From Micromonospora inyonensis (GTDB taxonomy: Bacteria > Actinomycetota > Actinomycetes > Mycobacteriales > Micromonosporaceae), in the NCBI RefSeq assembly GCF_900091415.1, contig NZ_FMHU01000001.1, forward strand, positions 496,001 through 560,000: DNA of 64,000 bases, read 5' to 3'. A program made the position numbers and the translations under genes. Every line of letters begins with the position of its first letter. The stretch's first letter is position 1. Below the pieces are notes generated by a model that was given only the letters and a program-made list of their open reading frames with translations, was not told where the DNA came from and made no database searches. Below, one piece after another: positions 37,170 to 47,471 of this stretch.

Positions 37170-37456
37170 AAGCGCACCGGACCGACCTGCTCTCCCTGAC
37201 CTTCGGGCTGCTGTTCCTGGCCGCCGCGGCCTGGTGGCTGCTGGCGCAGCTGCTCGGCCTGGTGGTGCCGATCGGCTGGTTCCTGGCCGGCGCGCTCGTC
37301 GTGGTCGGCGCGCTGGGTCTGCTGGGCGCGCTGCGCGCGGCCCGGTCGGCGGCGAACGGTCCGGCCGGCGGCTCCCCGGCTCCGCCCGTCCCCCCGGCCG
37401 GGAGGCGGCCCGGCTCCGACCGGTCGTCGGAGGAGCGGGGAGACCATGGTGACTGA
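37166..37456 (+). CDS. Small two-helix membrane protein in PspC operon
   Basis: 96 residues: basic start, two hydrophobic helices (about 9-30 and 35-58), then a hydrophilic Pro/Arg/Ser tail. GTG 37166 overlaps the stop of the PspC gene (GTGA), so it is translationally coupled and probably works with it. No family recognised. The following 180 bases before psd show no convincing gene. Confidence 0.7.
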   Translation: MKAHRTDLLSLTFGLLFLAAAAWWLLAQLLGLVVPIGWFLAGALVVVGALGLLGALRAARSAANGPAGGSPAPPVPPAGRRPGSDRSSEERGDHGD

Positions 37457-37636
37457 GCCCGCCGGGGCGACGGCGCCGGGACGACCGGAGCCGTCGCCCG
37501 CGTCGGTGCGACCGCCGGCGCGGGCCGCATATGCTGGCCGTGGAGACTTCGCTCCCGCCGCCGGCACGCCCCGCCCGCGCCGTCGCGGCCCGTCCGTTGC
37601 GATTTCCGTCCCGATGCTGCTAGGAGCCCGTCCGAC

Positions 37637-38890
37637 ATGACTGAGTCCCCCGCCGTGCGCAGCCTTGCCCGGTTCGGTGAGGTCCGCATCGGTGAGCGCG
37701 CCGCGCGTACCCTCGCCGCCGAACTCGCCCGGTGCGACGACCGCAAGGCCGCCCTGCTGGTCGGCGCGACGCCGGACGCCCCACTCCTCGCCGTGGCGAT
37801 CGAGGCACTGCTGCCCGGGGACCGCCTCACCGTGGTGCCGGCCGGGTCGACCAGCTCCACCGAGCTGCGCCGGCACGTGTCGACGCTGGGCAGCTGGGTG
37901 GCGGACCGGGTCCACGTCGTCGACACCCTGGCCGAGGCCGACGCCGCCGACGTGATGATCGTCGGCGAGGCGCTCGCCGGCACCGGTGAGGAGGCCCGCG
38001 CCACGCTGGACGGCCTGACCAAGTACCTCACCGAGGGCGGTGTGCTGAGCGTGGCGACGCCGGCCGGGCCGGGCCGGACCACGGGTGCGGCGGCAGAACT
38101 CGACCGGCAGGGTGCGCTGCACGGCGTCGGGGTGGACCTGGTGCTGCGCAACCAACCGCCGGTACGGGTGTACCGGCTCCGGTTCACCTCGGTCAGCCCG
38201 GCGAAGGCGGCCCGGCTCGCCCCGGCGTACCGGCCTTCGAGCGTGCCGCTGACCCGCGACATGCACATCGACTCCAACGGGGTGGCCGCCGCGGGGATCG
38301 CCCTCGGCTTGGCGGCGCTGGCCCGGGTGGCCCGGCCGAAGTCGAAGCTCTGGCTGGTGCCGGCGCTCGCCGCGGCCCCGGTGGCGGCGTTCTTCCGCGA
38401 CCCCGAACGGGACGTCCCGGAGGACCCGTCGGCCGTGGTCGCCGCCGCCGACGGCCGGGTGCTCTCCGTGCAGCGGCTGCACGACGAGCGGTTCGGCGCC
38501 GGCGAGTGGCTGCGCGTCGCGGTCTTCCTGTCGGTGCTCGACGTGCACGTCAACCGGTCCCCGGTGGCGGGCAAGGTGGTCGACCACTTCGTCGCGGACG
38601 GCGGTTTCGCCAACGCGATGAAGCCGGCGGCCGAGCACAACGTCGCCGCGTACACGGTGCTGGACACCGAGCACGGCCGCGTGGTGGTCGCGCAGCGTAC
38701 CGGCCTGATCGCCCGGCGCATCGTGCAGCGTGCCCCGGTCGGATCGCTGCTCGCCCGGGGCGAGCGCTTCGGTCTGATCCGGTTCGGCTCGCGGACGGAC
38801 GTCTACCTGCCGGCGGACGCGGCGGACCCGCTGGTGGGGCCGGGCGACAAGGTGGTCGGCGGCTCCTCGGTCATCGCCCGCTGGCGCTGA
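37637..38890 (+). CDS. psd: Phosphatidylserine decarboxylase with N-terminal methyltransferase-like domain
   Basis: Makes phosphatidylethanolamine from phosphatidylserine. Residues about 215-417 are the decarboxylase proenzyme: FFRDPERDVPED, SVLDVHVNRSPVAG, and near the C-terminus GGSS, where self-cleavage before the first Ser would create the pyruvoyl group. The ~200-residue N-terminal extension has alternating strand/helix patterns like a SAM-dependent methyltransferase fold (AALLVGATPDAPLLAVAIEA, VVPAGSTSS), without a canonical glycine motif. Bacterial and archaeal short Psd proteins lack this part. It converges with pssA, the previous step. Confidence 0.88.
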   Translation: MTESPAVRSLARFGEVRIGERAARTLAAELARCDDRKAALLVGATPDAPLLAVAIEALLPGDRLTVVPAGSTSSTELRRHVSTLGSWVADRVHVVDTLAEADAADVMIVGEALAGTGEEARATLDGLTKYLTEGGVLSVATPAGPGRTTGAAAELDRQGALHGVGVDLVLRNQPPVRVYRLRFTSVSPAKAARLAPAYRPSSVPLTRDMHIDSNGVAAAGIALGLAALARVARPKSKLWLVPALAAAPVAAFFRDPERDVPEDPSAVVAAADGRVLSVQRLHDERFGAGEWLRVAVFLSVLDVHVNRSPVAGKVVDHFVADGGFANAMKPAAEHNVAAYTVLDTEHGRVVVAQRTGLIARRIVQRAPVGSLLARGERFGLIRFGSRTDVYLPADAADPLVGPGDKVVGGSSVIARWR

Positions 38891-38892
38891 GC

Positions 38893-38940
38893 CCACGAGA
38901 GAGGGGCGCCGCGCTGGTTGGCGGCGCCCCTCTCTCGTGG
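38893..38940. terminator. Bidirectional terminator between psd and pssA
   Basis: A perfect 20-bp stem with an 8-nt loop (GCTGGTTG) fills the 56-base gap between the two convergent stops; the arm begins CCACGAGAGAGGGGCGCCGC. Confidence 0.88.
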
Positions 38941-38946
38941 ATCAGG

Positions 38947-39939
38947 TCAGGCGGTCCGGCGCTGATGCAACCAGAGCAGCGGTCCGCTGGCCAGGTAGGC
39001 GACCACGACCAGGGCGAAGGTGAGTCGCGGGTCGACCAGGGCACCGACCACCGGAGCCAGCCACAGCCACGCCGGCAGCTTGATCAGCCGGGCCAGCTTG
39101 GCGTACGGGAAGCTGGAGACCATGGCGAAGGCGAGCAGGGCCACCCCGGCGACCTGGACCACCGGGGGCACCGGCAGGTCGATCACGACGGCGAGCGCCA
39201 ACACCATGGCGGCCATGGTGGTGGGCACGCCGCAGAAGAACCGGCCGTCCTTCGGCGAGACATTGAACCGGGCCAGCCGGATCGCGGCGCAGGCCGCGAC
39301 GAGCGCACAGGCCAGCGCGGCGGCGGTGGGCAGCGTGCCGGCGAGTGAGGCGTAGACCACCACCGGGGCGGCGAGGCCGAACGAGCACATGTCGGCCAGC
39401 GAGTCCATCTGCGCGCCGAACGGGCTGGCCACGTTGAGCTTGCGGGCCAGCGCGCCGTCGAGCCCGTCGAACGCGACGCAGGCGATCAGGAGCAGTGCCG
39501 CGAGGCGTACGTCGCCCTGCATGGCCAGGAGGATGGCGGTGACGCCGAGCATCAGGCTGGCGACTGTACACCCGTTGACCAGGGCGAACTTCGCCCGTCG
39601 GGCGACCGTACGCTCACCGGGGAGCAGCGGGATCGACCGCGCCGGGGTGTCGTCCACCGCTGTCGTCGGGGCGAGCGCCGGGCTGACCGGCATGACGGCC
39701 TCGATCTCGGCCCGGTTCAACCGGTCCGAGGCGTACCGCCGGCGCAGCCGGTCGGCGTTGCGGTGCTCGGGCAGGGCCACGTCGGTCGTGTGGCGGGGGT
39801 CGCCGTCCCGGCGTCCCACCCGGACCAGCAGCACCTGGCGGGCGAACGTACTGCTGCGACGCAGCGGCCCCGCCCAGCGGCGGCCTGCGGGGCGCGGACT
39901 GTCAGACGTACGACGCCGGCGCCATGGGGCTCTCGGCAC
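38947..39939 (-). CDS. pssA: CDP-diacylglycerol--serine O-phosphatidyltransferase
   Basis: Makes phosphatidylserine from CDP-diacylglycerol and L-serine in the membrane. 330 residues. The CDP-alcohol phosphotransferase signature DG-x2-AR-x8-G-x3-D-x3-D is complete (DGALARKLNVAS then PFGAQMDSLAD). About eight hydrophobic segments follow a ~95-residue basic N-terminal extension. GTG 39939 is chosen because GGAGGAAAC precedes it; the open frame extends further. Together with convergent psd it gives phosphatidylethanolamine. Confidence 0.9.
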   Translation of the reverse strand: MPRAPWRRRRTSDSPRPAGRRWAGPLRRSSTFARQVLLVRVGRRDGDPRHTTDVALPEHRNADRLRRRYASDRLNRAEIEAVMPVSPALAPTTAVDDTPARSIPLLPGERTVARRAKFALVNGCTVASLMLGVTAILLAMQGDVRLAALLLIACVAFDGLDGALARKLNVASPFGAQMDSLADMCSFGLAAPVVVYASLAGTLPTAAALACALVAACAAIRLARFNVSPKDGRFFCGVPTTMAAMVLALAVVIDLPVPPVVQVAGVALLAFAMVSSFPYAKLARLIKLPAWLWLAPVVGALVDPRLTFALVVVAYLASGPLLWLHQRRTA

Positions 39940-40169
39940 GTTTCCTCCATCACCGGATCGGCTCACCGCCTCGCGGGCGGGGGTCCGGCTCTCTCGTGCC
40001 GGGCCGCTTCTGGCCCGGCAGCCGTCAAAGCGGAGTACACCATTGCACAGTGGTATGGGACTTGGCGATAGCTGCCGGCGGTACTCATCTCCTACAAACC
40101 GCGTGAATCGGCCCGTTATTCCCATCGCGGGCTGAGCGCCCTTTTCTCCGCCAATCTCAACTGCCGACT

Positions 40170-41129
40170 CTACCGGAGCGGGTCGATCCCGGCTCGGCGA
40201 GCGATCGGCTGTTCGATCAACCGGAGGGCCCGCGCGGCGATGTCGGTCAATGGCAGGTCGACGGCGGCGCGGCGGTCGAACCAGGCGGCCCGCGCGGTGG
40301 AACCGCCGGCCAGCTCGGTCACCTCGGGCACGGTCGGCGCCTCCACCACCACCCGGTAGAGCACCCGGACGCCGTGCCAGTCCAGCGGCCGGCCCTCCGG
40401 GCCCAGCGCCGCGGGATTGTGCAGGCTGCTCGCGTCGAGCAGCGCGGTCACCCGACCGAGTTGGCCGGACTCCTCGACGATCTCCCGCAGCAGTGCGGTG
40501 ACCGGCTGCTCACCGTGGTCGGTCCCACCTCCGGGCAGGTGCCACCGGCCGGCCCCCGGGTAGCCGTCCGCGATCTGGGTGAGCAGAACCCGGTCCTCCG
40601 GGTCGGTGACCAGCCCGTACGCCCCGAAGCGCTGCCGCCGGTCCGGCGACGGCGGGTCGTACGGGACGCGGGGAGCCGCCGGCGGCACGTCCTCGGGAAG
40701 CGGGGTGACGGGCAGCCCGAGCAGGTCGGCGGTGAACGGCATCAGGGGCAGACCGGCCGCTTCCGCGGGCGTGATCCACGCCACCAGGTCGGTCGTTCCG
40801 TCTGCTTCGTGGCGGAGCGTGCCGGACACGCCCTTTACGTGATAGATGATCCGGTCGGTGTGCAACGCGACCCCGAGGTCGGGGAGTCGGATGACGTCGG
40901 CCACCACCGCCGCCAGCCCGGCGGTCTCGACGACCAGGCCGGTCTCCTCGGCGAACTCGCGGACCACCGCGACCGCCGGATGCTCGGCGTGTTCCAGCCC
41001 GCCACCGGGCAGCTGCCAGACGCCGGGGAAGTCGGCCAGTACGGAGCCCCGGGCCAGCAGCACCCGTCCGTCCGCCCCGGTCAACAGCCCGTACGCCCCG
41101 ACCCTGCGCCGTCGCGCCAGTTCCCCCAC
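40170..41129 (-). CDS. Protein with two Nudix hydrolase domains
   Basis: 319 residues carrying two complete Nudix boxes: GGLEHAEHPAVAVVREFAEE (about 42-61) and GGTDHGEQPVTALLREIVEE (about 201-220). Each fits G-x5-E-x7-RE-U-x-EE, so both sites should bind metal and cleave nucleoside-diphosphate-linked substrates. The domains are separated by a Pro-rich linker (about 140-165). It is a paralogue of the next gene. Substrate unknown; NUDIX proteins range from mutagenic nucleotides to NADH or sugar nucleotides. Confidence 0.88.
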   Translation of the reverse strand: MGELARRRRVGAYGLLTGADGRVLLARGSVLADFPGVWQLPGGGLEHAEHPAVAVVREFAEETGLVVETAGLAAVVADVIRLPDLGVALHTDRIIYHVKGVSGTLRHEADGTTDLVAWITPAEAAGLPLMPFTADLLGLPVTPLPEDVPPAAPRVPYDPPSPDRRQRFGAYGLVTDPEDRVLLTQIADGYPGAGRWHLPGGGTDHGEQPVTALLREIVEESGQLGRVTALLDASSLHNPAALGPEGRPLDWHGVRVLYRVVVEAPTVPEVTELAGGSTARAAWFDRRAAVDLPLTDIAARALRLIEQPIARRAGIDPLR

Positions 41130-41236
41130 GACCGCTCCCCCGTTCGCTCCGCCCCGCTGATCATGAGGTTAGCCGCGCCCGTACCGGAGTGTCGCACCAT
41201 CAAGGTCATGATCGTGTGACGGGCGGGCGGAGGAGG

Positions 41237-42184
41237 TCAGGTGAGGCGGGCGGCCCGGACGGCTTCGGCGGTCACCTCGGTGAGCCGGTCGGCGGGGAGG
41301 GCCTCCAGCTCGTCGCGGGCGAACCAGCGGGCCTCGCAGGTGGAACCGCCGACATCGGCCACGGTGGGTGGGGCCGGCCGGTCGACCACCACCCGGTAGA
41401 AGGCACGGACGCCGTGCCAGTCGATCGGATAGCCCTCGGGGCCGAGGGAGGCGGCGTCCCGGTGGCTCGCCACCCCGAGCAGCCCGACCAGACGACCGGT
41501 CTGGCCGGTCTCCTCGACCAGTTCCCGGGTCAGCGCCGCGCCCGGCTGCTCGCCGTAGTCGGTGCCCCCGCCGGGCAGGTGCCAGCAGCCCGCGCCCGGG
41601 TAGCCGTCGGCGACCCGGGTGAGCAGCACCCGTCCCTCCGGGTCGGTGGCCACCGCGTACGCGGCGAAGCGCTGCGCCCGGTGCAGCCCGTCCGGACCGG
41701 GCACCGCGTAGAAGGAGGGGAACTCCGGCGCCTCGTCCGGCACCACGTCGGCGGCCCCGGCCGGCAGGCCCAGGGCCTGTGCGGTGAACGCGCGCAGCGG
41801 CAGCCCGCGCGCCTCGTCCAGGGTGAACCAGCGGGCCAGGTCGGTCGGACGGTCGACCCGGTCGGTGAGCGTCCCGCCCCGGACGGCGACCCGGTAGATG
41901 AGGCGGTCGGTGTGGATGGTGATGCCCCGTTCGGGCAGGGCCCGCATGTCGGCGAGGACGTCCTCCAGGCCGGAGACGGCGACCGAGAGCCCGGTCTCGG
42001 CGGCGGTCTCCCGGACGACGGTGTGGTTCGGGTCCTCACCGTGGTCGACCGCCCCGCCGGGCAGGGACCACGTGCCGGGGGTGCCGGAGCGCTCCGATGC
42101 GCGGACCAGCAACACCCGGCCGACCGAGTCGGCACAGATTGCGTATGCCGCGATCCTGCGGAGCGGCTCCAGCATGGTGGTCAC
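41237..42184 (-). CDS. Second protein with two Nudix hydrolase domains
   Basis: 315 residues with boxes GGAVDHGEDPNHTVVRETAA (first domain) and GGTDYGEQPGAALTRELVEE (second domain). It shares with its neighbour the order of domains, HTDR after the first box, and DWHGVR with YRVVV after the second, so the pair arose by duplication of an already double gene. GTG 42184 is the annotated start; ATG nine bases later is an alternative. The 107-base gap to the first Nudix gene allows one transcript. Confidence 0.87.
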   Translation of the reverse strand: MTTMLEPLRRIAAYAICADSVGRVLLVRASERSGTPGTWSLPGGAVDHGEDPNHTVVRETAAETGLSVAVSGLEDVLADMRALPERGITIHTDRLIYRVAVRGGTLTDRVDRPTDLARWFTLDEARGLPLRAFTAQALGLPAGAADVVPDEAPEFPSFYAVPGPDGLHRAQRFAAYAVATDPEGRVLLTRVADGYPGAGCWHLPGGGTDYGEQPGAALTRELVEETGQTGRLVGLLGVASHRDAASLGPEGYPIDWHGVRAFYRVVVDRPAPPTVADVGGSTCEARWFARDELEALPADRLTEVTAEAVRAARLT

Positions 42185-42328
42185 GGGGCTGAATTCTCCC
42201 CCTGACCTGCGACGACATCGAAAAACAGTCAGATTCCTGACTGAATACTTCCCCCTCAGGGATCGATCAGGGTATCAATCCGGGCCTCCACCGAGGCGGC
42301 CGCGCACCGGCCGGCGCACGGTGGAGGC

Positions 42329-42595
42329 ATGACATGGACGCCCCCCTCGACCCAGGCCCCGTACAAGCAGCTCCGTCGCCCCACCACCGACCGTATGGTG
42401 GCCGGGGTGGCCAGCGGCCTCGGCCGCTACTTCGACGTCGACCCGACCCTGGTCCGCGTGGTCTTCGCCGTGTCCGTGCTCCTCACCGCCGGGGTCACGC
42501 TGCTGGCGTACCCGGTGATGTGGTTCCTGATGCCCGAGGAGCCGCCGGACGCGCCGGCCTGGCCGCATCCGACGCGGGTCGCGCCACCCCGGTGA
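42329..42595 (+). CDS. Small PspC-domain protein
   Basis: 88 residues consisting of a single PspC domain: LRRPTTDRMVAGVASGLGRYFDVDP, then a hydrophobic helix pair ending MWFLMPEEP. PspC proteins sense or stabilise membrane integrity. It is convergent with guaA, 37 bases away, and the third PspC-type protein in the window. The gap before it (42185-42328) has an AT-richer patch near 42218-42265 that may hold its promoter. Confidence 0.85.
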   Translation: MTWTPPSTQAPYKQLRRPTTDRMVAGVASGLGRYFDVDPTLVRVVFAVSVLLTAGVTLLAYPVMWFLMPEEPPDAPAWPHPTRVAPPR

Positions 42596-42631
42596 GCCGG
42601 TCGGTGCGCCCCGCCCACCCGTGCGGCGGCG

Positions 42632-44185
<1,554 letters not shown>

Positions 44186-44256
44186 GCCCAGAAAGCCTAC
44201 CGACAGTCACCCCGGGTCCCGCCAGCGGCCGGCCCTGCCCGGTTGGCGGGCCGGGT

Positions 44257-44320
44257 GAGGTGGTTGCAGGGGACCCTTCCTCGACAGAAAACGGTAGGAA
44301 GGGCCCCCTGCAACCACCTC
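44257..44320. repeat. Dispersed palindromic element, copy 4 (with compensatory changes)
   Basis: Left arm 44257-44281 (GAGGTGGTTGCAGGGGACCC then TTCCT) pairs with right arm 44296-44320 over 25 bp with one mismatch; the loop is CGACAGAAAACGGT. Relative to other copies, the inner halves of both arms are changed together (CCCTTCCT / AGGAAGGG), so long-range pairing is preserved while the short self-palindrome is lost. Confidence 0.85.
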
Positions 44321-44360
44321 GGTCACCGCGACCACCCAACTCGTGGCAACGTGTCAGCGC

Positions 44361-45729
44361 TCACGAAGAGTGCCGGAGTGCGGCCGGCGCATCGGCGGGA
44401 ACGGCCGGGTGGTGGGGTGGCAGGGGAGCGATCCGCCGGTAGGGCGCGCCGAGCGGCGGTCGCGGGTCCTCCTCACCCTTGTTCGGCCAGAACGCCATCG
44501 CCCGTTCCGCCTGCGCGGCGATGGTCAGCGACGGGTTGACCCCCAGGTTCGCCGAGACCGCCGCGCCGTCCAGCACGTGCAGACCCGGGTGGCCGAAGAC
44601 CCGGTGGTACGGGTCGATGACCCCGCCGGCCGGGTCGGCGCCGATCACCGCGCCACCGAGGATGTGCGCGGTCATCGGGATGTCGAACGGCTCGGTCAGC
44701 GAACCGCCCGGCACCCCGCCGATCTCCTCGGCGAGCAGCCGGGCCGCCTCGTTGCCGGCCGGGATCCAGGTCGGGTTCGGCGTGCCGTGGCCCGGCCCGG
44801 AGACCAGCCGCCGGCCGAACGGACCACGCCGCAGCCGGGTGGTCAGCGAGTTGTCCGCCGACTGCATGACCAGCGCGATCACCGTCCGCTCCGACCAGCC
44901 GCGCACCGACAGCATCCGGGCCGCGAGACCCGGCTGCCGGAGCAGGATGCCGAGCCAGCGGCGGAGCCGGTGCGGGCCACCGTCGACCAGCAGGGACTGG
45001 AGCAGCCCCATGGCGTTGGAGCCGCGCCCGTAGCGGACCGGCTCGATGTGCGTCTGCGCGTCCGGATGGAACGAGCTGGTGATCGCCACCCCCTCGGTGA
45101 AGTCCAGCCCCCGCGCCCGGGCCACGCGGCGGGGCACCGCCGCGCCGAGGATCGCCTCGGAGTTGGTCCGGGTCAGCTCGCCGAGGCGGGGCGAGAGCCC
45201 GGGGAGCGCCCCGGTGGCCCGCATCTCGTGCAGCAGCCGCTGGGTGCCGAGCGCGCCGGCCGCGAACACCACCTGGTCGGCCTCGAAGACCTGCCGCCGC
45301 CGGCGCAGCCGGGCCCCGGTCCGGACGGTCTCCACCCGGTAGCCGCCGCCGGGCGCGGGTCGGACCGAGGTCACCGTGGTCAACGACGTCCTGCCACTGG
45401 GGGTCGGCGTAGAAGGCGTCCAGGGGTTCGTAGAGGGTGTTCGCGTAGACCAGGGAACCGCCACCCACCCCGGCCCCGGAGAGCACCAGCACTCCCCCAC
45501 CGGCCTTCCGGTCGGCCGCTCTGAGCAGGCTGATCCGCTGGATGCCGTAGCAGCCCAGCCGGGGCGCCCAGAGGAACCGCCGCAGGCGCCAGGAGGTCTG
45601 CGGGAACTCGTGGTCGCCGAACCTGCGGCCCGCCTCCAGCACACCGACGGACCAGCCCTTCTCGGCCAGCCGCAGGGCCGCGACGCTGCCCCCGAAACCG
45701 GAGCCGACGACCACCACGTCGTACCGCAT
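44361..45729 (-). pseudogene. GMC-family oxidoreductase (cholesterol-oxidase-like), internal deletion and frameshift
   Basis: The N-terminal 115 residues from ATG 45729 are intact: FAD-binding [20 protein letters not shown], then [18 protein letters not shown] and FYADPQW. Near 45385-45395 the protein jumps straight to [19 protein letters not shown] in another frame and then reads normally to 44361 ([30 protein letters not shown]-terminal [17 protein letters not shown]). Relative to intact homologues I know, roughly 100 residues, including the GCxxCGxCxxGC-like cysteine segment, are gone. The enzyme would be an FAD sterol-type oxidase; here it cannot be made whole. It sits where choD lies in mycobacteria. 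Confidence 0.82.
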
Positions 45730-45788
45730 GGACGCATCATCTACCGATCGGTAACCCACGCGCCAGGGGCACTTTTGTCACCCACTGA

Positions 45789-47246
45789 TCAGCGCGGGCG
45801 GTCCGGCCGCTCCCGGCCGAAGAGCCACGCGTCGAAGAGACCGTCCAGCTGGCGACCGGAGAGCTGCTCGGCCATCAGCACGAATTCCTTGGTCGTGGCG
45901 TTGCCGTCGCGTTTCTCGGCGACCCAGGTCCGCAACAGCCGGAAGAACGTCTCGTCGCCGACGGTGACCCGCAACGCGTGCACGGTCATCGCGCCCCGCT
46001 GGTAGACCGACGCGCTGAACAGCTCGTCCGCTCCCGGGTTCCCCGGCGGGACGCGCCAGAGCTGCGGCCCGGCACCGGAGTACGCGGCGTCGAACGCCTG
46101 CTGGGCGGTCTGGTCGCCCTGGTGTTCCGCCCAGAGCCACTCGGCGTACGTGGCGAGGCCCTCGTTGAGCCAGATGTCCTGCCAGCGCTGGAGCGACACG
46201 CTGTTGCCGAACCACTGGTGCGCGATCTCGTGGGCCACGATGCCGGTGTTCTCGCCCGCCCGGAAGAACCCGGCGGAGTAGACCGGCCGGCTCTGCGTCT
46301 CCAGGGCGTACCGGATCCGGCTGTCCGAGACGATCACCCCGCCGTACGCCCCGAACGGGTACGGCCCGAGGACGCTCTCCAGGTAGTCGGCCACCTCGAG
46401 GGTCCGCGCCATCGACGTGTCGGCCGCTCCCCGGGGCACCCGGTCGCTGACCGCGGTGACCACCGGTCGTCCCCGGTGCTCGCCGGTCTCCATCCGGTAG
46501 TCGCCGATGACCAGCGTGCTCAGGTAGCTCGCCATCGGGGTGCGCTCGGCCCAGTTCCAGGTGGTCCAGCCGTCGGCGCTGGTCCGGCCGGCCGGCACAC
46601 CGTTGCTCACCGCGACCAGCCCGTCCGGCACGGTGACGTCGATGTCGTACGTCGCCTTGTCCGAGGGGTGGTCGTTGACCGGGAACCAGGTGCTGGCCGA
46701 CTCCGGTTGGCCGAGGGCGATCGCCCCGTCCTCGGTGTGCAGGAACCCGCCCTCGCCGAGGGACTCGTTCTCCAGCGGCGCGGGTTCGCCGTCGTAGCGC
46801 ACCTCGACCTCGAAGCCGTTGCCGGCGGGCAGGCCGGCGACGGGGGCGACGGTCAGCTCGGCACCGCTGTGCTCGTGGGTGGCGGGTTCGCCGTCCACAC
46901 TCACCGCCCGGACGGTCAGCCCGGCCAGGTCGAGGTTGAGCCGGGACAGGTCGGTGGTGGCGGTCGCCCGGACGGTGACCACGCCGTCGAGCCGATCCCG
47001 CGCGGGGTCGTAGCGGACCTTGATCGTGTACTCGCGGACGTCGTAGCCGCCGTTGCCGTAGGTGGGGAAGTAGGCGTCCCCCGCCCCGGGCTGGCCGGGG
47101 GCGAACCTGCGGACGGTCGGCGAGGCGGACGACTGCCCGGTGGGCTCCGGCTCGGGCGGCGACGACTCGCAGCCGGCCACCACCAGCAGTCCCGCCCCGA
47201 GCAGCAGTGCGGCGCGGCGGGCGGTCGTGGGCCGTACCTGTGTCAT
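45789..47246 (-). CDS. M1-family zinc metallopeptidase, lipoprotein
   Basis: 485 residues. The lipoprotein signal ends in VVAGC (Cys26), then a Ser/Pro linker. An aminopeptidase-N-like beta domain (about 65-255) precedes the gluzincin catalytic domain, with ALETQS replacing the GAMEN loop and zinc site HEIAHQW (339-345) plus the downstream Glu of NEG (362). It lacks the long C-terminal domain of full aminopeptidase N. ATG 47246 follows GGGAGG. It is probably anchored outside the membrane and trims N-terminal residues from peptides. Confidence 0.9.
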   Translation of the reverse strand: MTQVRPTTARRAALLLGAGLLVVAGCESSPPEPEPTGQSSASPTVRRFAPGQPGAGDAYFPTYGNGGYDVREYTIKVRYDPARDRLDGVVTVRATATTDLSRLNLDLAGLTVRAVSVDGEPATHEHSGAELTVAPVAGLPAGNGFEVEVRYDGEPAPLENESLGEGGFLHTEDGAIALGQPESASTWFPVNDHPSDKATYDIDVTVPDGLVAVSNGVPAGRTSADGWTTWNWAERTPMASYLSTLVIGDYRMETGEHRGRPVVTAVSDRVPRGAADTSMARTLEVADYLESVLGPYPFGAYGGVIVSDSRIRYALETQSRPVYSAGFFRAGENTGIVAHEIAHQWFGNSVSLQRWQDIWLNEGLATYAEWLWAEHQGDQTAQQAFDAAYSGAGPQLWRVPPGNPGADELFSASVYQRGAMTVHALRVTVGDETFFRLLRTWVAEKRDGNATTKEFVLMAEQLSGRQLDGLFDAWLFGRERPDRPR

Positions 47247-47404
47247 CGCTACCTCCCGAGGCCGGCGGGGTGACCGGGGCCGACCCCGTCTCCCCCGCGG
47301 GACGTCCGCCCCGGCCGACCCGGTGCCGAGGCTGGTTCGATCCACCGCAGCCGTGCTGCCTGGCGTTCCGATGATCACATACGCCCCTGGGGACTCCGGG
47401 ACGC

Positions 47405-47450
47405 TCCCACCGACGGTGGGACGCGTGGGGCGACCTACCGGCCGCCCCAC
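47405..47450 (-). terminator. Two adjacent hairpins after the MFS gene
   Basis: TCCCACCG-A-CGGTGGGA (47405-47421) and GTGGGGCG / CGCCCCAC (47425-47450, 10-nt loop) lie 22-67 bases beyond the MFS stop on the minus strand. They likely close the left arm of the accessory cluster. Confidence 0.6.
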
Positions 47451-47471
47451 GCCGCCACGGAACGGGTGGGG

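Noticed and set aside
37446..37640. 64-codon plus frame between the small membrane protein and psd
   Set aside because: Arg/Pro/Ala-rich, overlaps the preceding gene, has no ribosome-binding site and no recognisable domain.
47334..47343. GGTTCGATCC, resembling a tRNA T-loop
   Set aside because: No matching acceptor, D or anticodon arms can be formed around it.
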